Source: an uncultured Clostridia bacterium (GTDB lineage: Bacteria; Bacillota_A; Clostridia; TANB77; CAG-508). From it: a DNA stretch of 12,101 bases. Both the position numbers and the translations under genes were made by a program. Positions 1 to 5,756 of this stretch are shown one piece after another. The notes under the pieces are model-generated. The model was given only the letters and a program-made list of their open reading frames with translations, had not been told where the DNA came from and did not search any database. Where the stretch lies: positions 1-12,101 of the forward strand of contig CANQEA010000040.1 in assembly GCA_947594095.1 (NCBI GenBank), read 5' to 3'. The stretch's first letter is position 1. Every line of letters starts with the position of its first letter.

Positions 1-151
1 GTATAAATGAAATCAATCACCATACTAATAATATAAAAATTTAATTTTTAAAAAATTAAAATGTTAAAAACTTAATTAATACTTGATTTGCTCTGCACTT
101 TTTTACTAAACATTTTTTTGTTTACTTTGCATAAAATCTACAGTTTGCGAA
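1..151. repeat. Left copy of a 151-bp long inverted repeat (IR-L)
   Basis: This stretch is the reverse complement of 4778-4928, matching at 147 of 151 positions by hand alignment (position i pairs with 4929-i). Mismatches are at 27, 75, 76 and 78. Identity stops abruptly after 151 on the inner side. On the outer side it runs to the window edge, so the true outer boundary is unknown. In the right copy this sequence is the upstream region of a surface-protein gene. By symmetry the left copy should sit upstream of a gene reading leftward off the window, with a start codon roughly 33 bases outside. The minus-strand equivalent of the right copy's TATAAT reads TATTAA here. Confidence 0.95.
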
Positions 152-170
152 CAGCAGTGTAAGTATATAA

Positions 171-247
171 AAATGTGAAATTATTTCAAACATTTCCTAT
201 ATAAAACGTGAAAAAAAGCATCTTCTTATACATAAAAAACGTGAAAA
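171..247. promoter_or_regulatory. Candidate operator region: direct repeats AAAACGTGAAAA and an imperfect palindrome
   Basis: AAAACGTGAAAA occurs at 203-214 and again at 236-247, exactly 33 bp apart (about three helical turns). The second copy ends just before the -35 box of the ATPase promoter. Further upstream, 171-195 is an imperfect inverted repeat with AAATGT and ACATTT outer arms around GAAA/TTTC. The arrangement suggests protein binding sites controlling the ATPase promoter. No regulator gene is adjacent and the function is inferred only from position and repetition. Confidence 0.4.
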
Positions 248-250
248 CTG

Positions 251-279
251 TTGACAAAATTGATTATTAATAATATACT
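251..279 (+). promoter_or_regulatory. Sigma-A type promoter for the ATPase gene
   Basis: A consensus -35 TTGACA (251-256), a 17-bp spacer and -10 TATACT (274-279) are visible. A start about 7 bases downstream gives a leader of only about 12 nt, just enough to hold the ribosome binding site AGAGGTGA (286-293) before ATG 298. Confidence 0.8.
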
Positions 280-297
280 TAAATAAGAGGTGAGTTT

Positions 298-1600
298 ATG
301 AAAAGAAAAATATATAATCAATTAAAAGAATGGAAAAATTCAGGTATGGAAAAGCCTTTAATGATTATAGGTGCAAGGCAGATCGGTAAAACATATATAA
401 TAAATGAGTTTTGTAAAAATGAATTTAGTAAGTATATATACATTAATTTATTAGAACATTCTGAAATAATAAATATATTTGAACAACCAATAAGTATCAA
501 AGAAAAATATAATAGAATGAAAATATATTTAGATATTGATATAGATGTAGAAAATACTATTATCTTTTTTGATGAAATTCAAGAAAGTGAGCAACTAATC
601 AGCAGCTTAAAATATTTTAATGAATCAGAAGAACATTTTAAAATAATATGTGCAGGAAGTTTGTTAGGAGTAAAATTAAAAAGAATGAATTCATCATTTC
701 CTGTTGGTAAAGTTAAAATGCTAACAATGTATCCAATGGATTTTGAAGAATTTTTAATGGCTAATGGAAATAAAAGTTTGATAAATGAAATAAATAAATG
801 TTATGAAACAAATACGCCTATAGACAATAATATTCATGATAAAGCTTTATTTTTATACAGACTATATCTTTGTGTAGGTGGAATGCCAGAAGCTATAAAA
901 AATTTAATCAATAATGACAAAGACATACTAAAATTTGATAAAAGTATTTTAGAAAATATCATACAATCTTACTTAAATGATATGAATAAATATGTTCAAA
1001 ATAAAAATGAATCAATAAAAATTGAATCCATATATAAATCTATTCCTATGCAATTAGGAAATAAAAGCAATAAATTCCAATATGGTAAAATCAGTTCAAA
1101 TGCAAGAAAAAGAGATTATGAGATTGCATTAGATTGGCTTCTTTCTAGCACAATGGTACATAAATGTTCTTTATTAAATAAAGTAGAAATTCCACCACTT
1201 CGGTTTTATAGATAGCAATCATTTTAAATTATACTTAAGTGATGTCGGAATTTTATTAAATTTGCTTAAAATAAAGTATAATGATATATTACTCGATAAT
1301 TTATTAATATATAAGGGCATTATTGCAGAAAATTATGTTGCAACGCAATTGATTTCCAGTAATCATAACCTTATATATTGGGAATCAAACAATACAGCTG
1401 AAATTGATTTTATTCTATACAATGATGATGGTATAATTCCAATAGAAGTAAAAGCTAATGATAATGTTCGAAGTAAAAGTTTAAATGCTTATATAAAAAA
1501 ATTTAACCCAAAATATGGTATAAGAATATCAACTAAAAATTTTGGATTTGAAAATAATATAAAATCCATTCCATTATATGCTGTATATTTGATTAAATAA
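298..1600 (+). pseudogene. AAA ATPase with C-terminal DUF4143/PD-(D/E)XK-like domain, frameshifted
   Basis: The first frame (298-1215, 305 aa) has a Walker A motif GARQIGKT at residues 25-32, Walker B IIFFDE at 88-93, the AGSLLG strand after it, and the family's FPVGKV...YPMDFEEFL signature. The second frame reads on from about 1202 with FIDSNHFKLYLSDVGILL and then ENYVATQL and EIDFIL...PIEVKA, the DUF4143 nuclease-fold core; it ends at 1600. Together they give about 430 aa, the usual length for this family. The two parts are joined by a shift near 1201, equivalent to one extra base or two missing bases; the first frame then stops at TAG 1213. The family is widespread in bacteria and archaea with poorly defined function. 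Promoter and ribosome binding site are intact, so the lesion may be recent or a sequencing error. No slippery sequence is obvious at the joint. Confidence 0.85.
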
Positions 1601-1606
1601 GGAAAA

Positions 1607-1646
1607 TAAATTCACCCTATAATATAAAGTTTATGGGGTGAATTTA
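1607..1646 (+). terminator. Hairpin terminator after the ATPase
   Basis: A 16-bp stem (1607-1622 with 1631-1646, one G-U pair on the plus-strand RNA) encloses an 8-nt loop and lies just after the TAA at 1600. It is followed by a T/A-rich stretch rather than a pure T-run, so termination efficiency is uncertain. Confidence 0.65.
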
Positions 1647-1678
1647 CTATTTATTATATCTAATTTTATTTACAATCG

Positions 1679-1707
1679 TTGACTTTTACTTCATATTTCA
1701 ATATAAT
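1679..1707 (+). promoter_or_regulatory. Sigma-A type promoter for the HipA-like kinase
   Basis: TTGACT (1679-1684), a 17-bp spacer and a perfect TATAAT (1702-1707) are visible. The start would fall near 1714, giving a leader of about 80 nt before ATG 1797. The separate promoter plus the terminator upstream suggest the kinase is a monocistronic unit. Confidence 0.75.
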
Positions 1708-1796
1708 GTATATATAAAAAATTACATATAAACGTATTTTGCAATAGCCTAAAATATCTTTGAAATTTTATGAAATTGAGAAATGAGGAAATATCT

Positions 1797-2966
1797 ATGA
1801 AATGCTATTTAATGAATAAAAATAAAAAAGTTGCATTAATTGAATATAATACAAACTATAATGCTATTATCAAAATCTTTGAAATATATGAAATTGATTA
1901 TGCACCACTCTCTTTTAAAAATGCTGTTTCAGATAAATCATTAAGTAACGTCAAAGAACTAAACTTATGGTTTAAAGGCAGAGGCATTCCAGACTGGAGA
2001 AAAGATCTAGAAAATCTACTAAAAAAATTGAATGTTTCTTCTCCAGATGAGCTATTAAATAAAGCATATGGATTATCACTTTCAGACCAATATTGGATAA
2101 AATCAGAAAATCAAGAGAATTTACAGTGGAAAGATATTAATTTCTTCACAAATGATTTTCAATATAAAGGGTATTTACAAGTATCCTTAAGTTCAAGTTT
2201 TTCGGAAGAAAGAATTGACTTACGTTCACCAAATAATACTACTGATGGAATGCTTCAAAAAGCTTGGGTAATAGAAAACAAGGAAAGAATCCTTGTTAAA
2301 GGTACTTATTACGAATCAAGGCAAGAACCAATTAATGAATGGCTTGTTTCTCAAATATGCAAAAGATTAGATTTAGATTATTGTAATTATGAAATAGGAA
2401 TAGAAAATAATAAGTTAGTATCTAAATGTAAAAATTTTCTAACTGAAAATGAGGAAATAATAACAGCATATGAAGTTTTTAATTCGAAAAAGCAAAACAA
2501 TAATATAAATGATTTTGAACATTATATAAAAATATTAGAAGAAAATGGTATATCTAATGCTAGAAAACAAGTCCAAGATATGTTTTTTGTAGATTACTTA
2601 GTCATGAATATAGATAGGCATATGAAGAACTTTGGAATTATTAGAAACGTAGAAACTTTAAATTGGGAACGTACTACTCCTATTTTTGATACAGGCGAAT
2701 GCATGGAATGTAATAAACTTACAAATGAAATAAATTTTAAAGACGGAAAATGTAAGTTTTTTACAAATACTAATAAAGAATTTTCAGATTTGTTAAAATA
2801 TATAGACATTTCAAAATATGATATTTCAAAACTAAATGGTCTTGCTAAAGAATTTAAAGAAAAATTGATAGAATATAAAAATTATACTGATATGTCAGAC
2901 GAAAGAATTCAAAAGTTATATGATGGATTACTATTCAGAATTAATATTTTAAAGAATATGCTTTAG
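1797..2966 (+). CDS. HipA-like serine/threonine kinase, solitary
   Basis: A 389-aa protein with HipA-family kinase features. NIDRHMKNFG (residues 271-280) matches the catalytic N-x-D-R-H-x-x-N loop. PIFDTGE (295-301) matches the metal-binding segment. ILVKG (166-170) supplies a candidate ATP-binding lysine. GLSLSDQYW (92-100) is typical of the Firmicute branch that lacks a separate HipA N-terminal subunit. HipA kinases phosphorylate protein or tRNA-synthetase targets and act as toxins, normally with a HipB DNA-binding antitoxin. No HipB-like helix-turn-helix gene is seen next to it. ATG 1797 was chosen over the upstream in-frame ATG 1770 because TGAGGA (1784-1789) is well spaced before it, while 1770 has no convincing ribosome binding site. 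Family membership is confident; the target and toxicity are not known from sequence. Confidence 0.8.
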   Translation: MKCYLMNKNKKVALIEYNTNYNAIIKIFEIYEIDYAPLSFKNAVSDKSLSNVKELNLWFKGRGIPDWRKDLENLLKKLNVSSPDELLNKAYGLSLSDQYWIKSENQENLQWKDINFFTNDFQYKGYLQVSLSSSFSEERIDLRSPNNTTDGMLQKAWVIENKERILVKGTYYESRQEPINEWLVSQICKRLDLDYCNYEIGIENNKLVSKCKNFLTENEEIITAYEVFNSKKQNNNINDFEHYIKILEENGISNARKQVQDMFFVDYLVMNIDRHMKNFGIIRNVETLNWERTTPIFDTGECMECNKLTNEINFKDGKCKFFTNTNKEFSDLLKYIDISKYDISKLNGLAKEFKEKLIEYKNYTDMSDERIQKLYDGLLFRINILKNML

Positions 2967-3041
2967 ATTATATCTAATATGCATATTTTCCCCATGAATA
3001 TTGAAAAAGGTTAAAAATGTGTAAAGTTTAAAAACAAACTA

Positions 3042-3073
3042 TCCTCCGACTTGGCCGGAGGAATTTATTTTTT
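3042..3073. terminator. Bidirectional terminator between the kinase and abiEii
   Basis: TCCTCCG (3042-3048) pairs with CGGAGGA (3056-3062) around a 7-nt loop. A T-rich tract follows on the plus strand to about 3073. On the minus strand the stem is followed by TAGTTTGTTTTT. It lies between two convergent genes and can serve both. It is a distinctly GC-rich stem in very AT-rich surroundings. Confidence 0.85.
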
Positions 3074-3084
3074 TAATATTTTTT

Positions 3085-3948
3085 TTAATTATTCAATTTT
3101 AAATTTTGGGTTATTTCTATAAAGAATTTGTCATTCCATAAATCTAATGAACTAGTATCTTTTATAAAAGGAATAATATCTTCTTTTGCATCAGTATAAT
3201 TTATTTCACTAAACTTTTTAATAAGCATTTCTTTTAATATGTCTAAATTAAATTCTTCATTTTCTGAAATAACATTTGATTGTATCAATTTTGATTTAAT
3301 TAATTCCAAATTAACTCCAATATCTTTAGATAGGAAAAAAATATAATCATATAAGTCTCTTCCTTTTGTTCTAGATTTCCAATTTCTGCATAAAACAGCA
3401 TGAATTTTTCCAGCAAATAGTGAAGATTTATCATATAGTCTCACTTGGTGCGGAGAAGGTAATAATTTGTACCTAAGTTCATAATTTGCACCTAATGGTG
3501 GATTTATATCGACTTCGAATTTTATTTTTATATTTTTCATAGAATTACTGTTTTTGATATTATTGTCAAAAAATATTAAAATATGTTCTTTAGTATCTCC
3601 CTTTAAAAATGCAGAAAGTATATTAGTTTCCTTACTTTTTTCTTTTTCTATAACTTTTAAATTAAGACCATAAGCTTGAACTTCTTTTTCGATGTAAGTA
3701 AAATATTTTGTCAAATCAAAATTACTATTAGGTTTTATTAATGAAAAATCTAAATCCTCAGAAAATCTATTTAAACCATAGAAAATCCTTAATGCTGTTC
3801 CACCATAGAAAGCCGCCTCGTTAAAGAAATTTCCTCTACTTAAACCACAAATAACAATTTCTTGAATTATTTCTTTCATTGCATTTGTTTCATCTTGAAT
3901 ATTTTTTATTTCATATTTTTCAAGCATTTGATTTAAAATATTATTCAC
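3085..3948 (-). CDS. abiEii: AbiEii/AbiGii-family nucleotidyltransferase toxin
   Basis: A 287-aa protein with the DNA polymerase beta-like nucleotidyltransferase signature of the AbiEii family: FYGGTALR (residues 47-54), followed by SEDLDFSL (63-70) with the paired catalytic aspartates D65 and D67. A third acidic strand, FEVDINP (144-150), and the GRDLYDY segment (196-202) also fit. In characterised AbiE systems this is the toxin of a type IV toxin-antitoxin pair that gives phage-triggered growth arrest; related enzymes modify tRNA. The start is GTG 3948, preceded by AGGAGG at good spacing. It overlaps the end of the upstream abiEi gene by 8 bp, and the ribosome binding site lies inside the last abiEi codons, implying translational coupling. 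All key motifs are present, so it looks intact. Confidence 0.88.
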   Translation of the reverse strand: MNNILNQMLEKYEIKNIQDETNAMKEIIQEIVICGLSRGNFFNEAAFYGGTALRIFYGLNRFSEDLDFSLIKPNSNFDLTKYFTYIEKEVQAYGLNLKVIEKEKSKETNILSAFLKGDTKEHILIFFDNNIKNSNSMKNIKIKFEVDINPPLGANYELRYKLLPSPHQVRLYDKSSLFAGKIHAVLCRNWKSRTKGRDLYDYIFFLSKDIGVNLELIKSKLIQSNVISENEEFNLDILKEMLIKKFSEINYTDAKEDIIPFIKDTSSLDLWNDKFFIEITQNLKLNN

Positions 3949-4531
3949 TTTTATTCCTCCTTAAGTATTTGTATAATAATTTAACATTTGTAGAAGAATA
4001 TACCCTACTTATTTCTTCTATATCATTTACGTTTAACTTTTTAAACTCTTCCTCATCTATTCTTAAATCATTAAATAATAAATTAACAAGTTCAGATATA
4101 TTTTTTAATGGACTCAATGTATATAATTTATCACATAAAGCTTTTTCAGGAATTGCTATTTGATATGAATATCCATTTTCTTCTATTAATTTTATACCTA
4201 TAGAATATGCATTTTTTGGAACATCTCTATACAAATATGTTCCAAATGGTGTATTGTATTGCTTTTTTTTCTTTTTTTCATATGTTGCACTTGTATATGC
4301 TAATACTTTTTCTGGAATTAATCCATAATAAGATAATGCAAAATCAAAAGATAAATATGATGGTCCATATATACTTGAAGCAAGTAAATATCCTGGTGTG
4401 TTTGAATCGGTTTCATATAAACCGTTTACTATCTTAATTAATTTTCCGTTTTTTATATCTCTACTAATTTTATTATTTTTATTGGAATAATTTGCTAAAT
4501 TATTTTTTATTATATTATTTGTAATTATCAT
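3941..4531 (-). CDS. abiEi: AbiEi-type antitoxin / transcriptional repressor
   Basis: A 196-aa protein immediately upstream of, and overlapping, abiEii. The N-terminal 35 residues (IIKNNLANYSNKNNKIS..IKNGKLIKIVNGLY) fit the winged-helix 'start of type IV antitoxin' layout, followed by the conserved S-I-YGPSYLSFDFALSYYGLIPE segment and IAIPEKALCDKLY. In studied systems AbiEi represses its own operon by binding inverted repeats at the promoter and neutralises AbiEii without a stable complex. ATG 4531 is preferred because AGAGGTGA (4543-4536 on the minus strand) sits just before it; the longer reading begins at a TTG with no ribosome binding site and would overlap the promoter. The final Leu-Arg-Arg codons contain the AGGAGG used by abiEii. 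Confidence 0.85.
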   Translation of the reverse strand: MIITNNIIKNNLANYSNKNNKISRDIKNGKLIKIVNGLYETDSNTPGYLLASSIYGPSYLSFDFALSYYGLIPEKVLAYTSATYEKKKKKQYNTPFGTYLYRDVPKNAYSIGIKLIEENGYSYQIAIPEKALCDKLYTLSPLKNISELVNLLFNDLRIDEEEFKKLNVNDIEEISRVYSSTNVKLLYKYLRRNKSE

Positions 4532-4544
4532 ATTTTCACCTCTT

Positions 4545-4563
4545 AATACTATTTTATAGTATT
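4545..4563. promoter_or_regulatory. Candidate AbiEi operator (perfect palindrome)
   Basis: AATACTAT (4545-4552) and ATAGTATT (4556-4563) form perfect 8-bp arms separated by TTT. The palindrome covers the -10 region and start point of the abiEi promoter, directly before the ribosome binding site. AbiEi proteins are known to autorepress by binding inverted repeats in their own promoter, so this is the natural candidate site. The binding itself is inferred. Confidence 0.6.
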
Positions 4564-4579
4564 TTGTGGCTAAAATCAA
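4551..4579 (-). promoter_or_regulatory. Promoter of the abiEi-abiEii operon
   Basis: Reading the minus strand, TTGATT (4579-4574), a 17-bp spacer and TAAAAT (4556-4551) form a plausible sigma-A promoter. TATAAA, two bases upstream, is an alternative -10. The predicted leader is about 13 nt, as short as that of the ATPase gene. Confidence 0.55.
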
Positions 4580-4777
4580 GTTTTTTTTAAAATTTTTTTA
4601 TTTTAAAAAATATATTCTTTATATATATTCAGTAAATATGTAATCGCTTTTATTAAAACAATTTAATTTATGGCTTTTTTCTTATAATCTATTTGCAAAT
4701 TTCTCTTATATTTTTTCTTATTTTTCCTAAATATATTACAATATTTTAATGATTTTCAAGTGAAAATTAAATGCACA
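4580..4777. other. AT-rich intergenic stretch with a small palindrome
   Basis: No coding region is supported in this interval between the abiE promoter and the right inverted repeat. It consists of A/T runs. The only distinct structure is ATTTTCA-AG-TGAAAAT (4752-4767), a perfect 16-bp palindrome lying 10 bp inside the start of the repeat copy. It could be a binding site, but nothing links it to a regulator. Confidence 0.5.
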
Positions 4778-4928
4778 TTCGCAAACTGTAGATTTTATGC
4801 AAAGTAAACAAAAAAATGTTTAGTAAAAAAGTGCAGAGCAAATCAAGTATAATCTAAGTTTTTAACATTTTAATTTTTTAAAAATTAAATTTTTATATTA
4901 TAAGTATGGTGATTGATTTCATTTATAC
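4778..4928. repeat. Right copy of the 151-bp long inverted repeat (IR-R)
   Basis: This is the reverse complement of 1-151 with four mismatches (at 4851, 4853, 4854 and 4902). It ends 32 bp before the ATG of the anchored cohesin-like gene, so it constitutes most of that gene's upstream region. It holds a candidate -10 (4848-4853), an AT-rich palindrome with 10-bp arms (4869-4878 and 4880-4889), and one arm of a hairpin whose other arm lies mostly just outside the repeat. It resembles a duplicated promoter/leader more than a transposon end: no transposase gene or target duplication is seen. Confidence 0.95.
4848..4853 (+). promoter_or_regulatory. Candidate -10 box for the cohesin-like gene, polymorphic between repeat copies
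   Basis: A perfect TATAAT lies about 107 bp before ATG 4961. No good TTGACA-like box is seen 16-18 bp upstream and there is no extended -10 TG, so it may need an activator or be fortuitous. The corresponding hexamer in the left repeat copy is TATTAA, lacking the strongly conserved final T. Confidence 0.4.
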
Positions 4929-4935
4929 ACCATAC
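4904..4935 (+). promoter_or_regulatory. Leader hairpin spanning the repeat boundary
   Basis: GTATGGTG (4904-4911) and CACCATAC (4928-4935) are perfect 8-bp inverted arms with a 16-nt spacer, lying just upstream of the ribosome binding site AGAAAGGATG (4944-4953). The outer edge of the 151-bp repeat (4928) falls on the first base of the downstream arm. It could be an RNA stem in the leader or a protein/recombinase site. Confidence 0.5.
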
Positions 4936-4960
4936 AAAAGAAAAGAAAGGATGAATTATT

Positions 4961-5623
4961 ATGAAAAAATCATTAACAATTTTAACAATCGCTATTTTAG
5001 CAATCGTAGCATTTGCTAGTTGTGTAAATGCTGCATCAGTTACTGTCAGCCCAAGTGGAGTTGAAAAAATAGCAAAAGATCAATTAGTAACAGTAACATT
5101 AACAACAATAAAATGTCAAGGAGTTCAATTCCATATGGACTTTAACAAAGATGACTTTGTTTATTCATCAAAAGGAAGCAATGTACTAGCTGTTAACGAT
5201 CAAACACCAGGAACAGTGTTTGTTTCAGCTATGAATTTAGATGGAATGACAGAAACAACATTAACATTCAAAGCATTACATGATATTGTAGTACCAGAAG
5301 GACAAAAAGAAGCAACATTACCATTTAGTGTAACAGGAATTCAAGTTTCACAAGCAGAAGGATCAGAAAGTACAACAGCGTCTGGAAGCTTAGTTATAAC
5401 TCCAACAACAGGCGAGCCAATCACACCTCCAGCAGGAGATGACAACAATACTTCAACAGGTGGTGGAAATGGTGGTGCTGGATCATCAGAAAGTGAAACA
5501 CCAGTTGACAAAAATGGAAATCCAATTAAAGGTTTACCAAATGCTGGAACACCAATTTTTGTTGGAGCAGTTGCTTTAATAGCTGTTGCTGGTGCAATTC
5601 TAGTAATAAAAAATAGAAAATAA
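4961..5623 (+). CDS. Secreted, anchored protein with a cohesin-like domain
   Basis: A 220-aa protein. Residues 1-24 form a signal peptide with a Lys-Lys start, hydrophobic core and VNA cleavage site. Residues 26-148 form an all-beta domain resembling cohesin/adhesin folds: an initial VTVSP strand, then DQLVTVTLTTI, GVQFHMDFNKDDFVYSS (residues 54-70, like the cohesin strand that describes a changing state), a DGMTETTLTFKA segment and a final SGSLVI strand. A Gly/Ser/Thr-rich linker (150-180) leads to LPNAG (192-196), a hydrophobic stretch (198-215) and KNRK, the layout of a sortase signal with A in place of T, or otherwise a simple membrane anchor. ATG has AGAAAGGATG 7-8 bases upstream. It is followed after 133 bp by a dockerin-bearing protein, which supports a scaffold role. 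The cohesin call is by pattern only. Confidence 0.6.
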   Translation: MKKSLTILTIAILAIVAFASCVNAASVTVSPSGVEKIAKDQLVTVTLTTIKCQGVQFHMDFNKDDFVYSSKGSNVLAVNDQTPGTVFVSAMNLDGMTETTLTFKALHDIVVPEGQKEATLPFSVTGIQVSQAEGSESTTASGSLVITPTTGEPITPPAGDDNNTSTGGGNGGAGSSESETPVDKNGNPIKGLPNAGTPIFVGAVALIAVAGAILVIKNRK

Positions 5624-5677
5624 AAAATAATAAAAAACTTAATAAATTAATTAAATTAAACAGTTATTTCATTTAGC

Positions 5678-5711
5678 AAGAAAGTACATTTTAGAAAGAA
5701 TGTACTTTCTT
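5678..5711 (+). terminator. Intergenic hairpin, possible weak terminator or processing stem
   Basis: A perfect 13-bp stem (5678-5690 with 5699-5711) encloses an 8-nt loop. There is no run of T after it, so read-through from the cohesin-like gene into the dockerin gene is plausible. It could set the ratio of anchor to dockerin transcript or stabilise the upstream mRNA. A possible -10 TATAAT follows at 5720-5725, without a clear -35. Confidence 0.5.
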
Positions 5712-5756
5712 ACACAAAATATAATAAAAAATTTATACTTTTAGGAGGAATGAAAA

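Noticed and set aside
1770..1796. Upstream ATG as start of the HipA-like kinase
   Set aside because: No ribosome binding site precedes 1770, whereas TGAGGA sits 7 bases before ATG 1797. MKCYLMNKNK is a natural N-terminus for the family.
4532..4579. Longer AbiEi reading from a TTG at 4579
   Set aside because: It would begin inside the -35 box and cross the palindromic operator, with no ribosome binding site. ATG 4531 has AGAGGTGA directly upstream.
1..4928. Composite transposon or insertion sequence bounded by the inverted repeats
   Set aside because: No transposase, resolvase or integrase is encoded inside, no flanking target duplication can be assessed, and the right repeat doubles as a gene's upstream region.
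5009..5030. Lipoprotein signal at Cys21 of the cohesin-like protein
   Set aside because: FASC lacks the Leu/Val/Ile expected at the -3 position of a lipobox, and a good ordinary cleavage site VNA follows three residues later.
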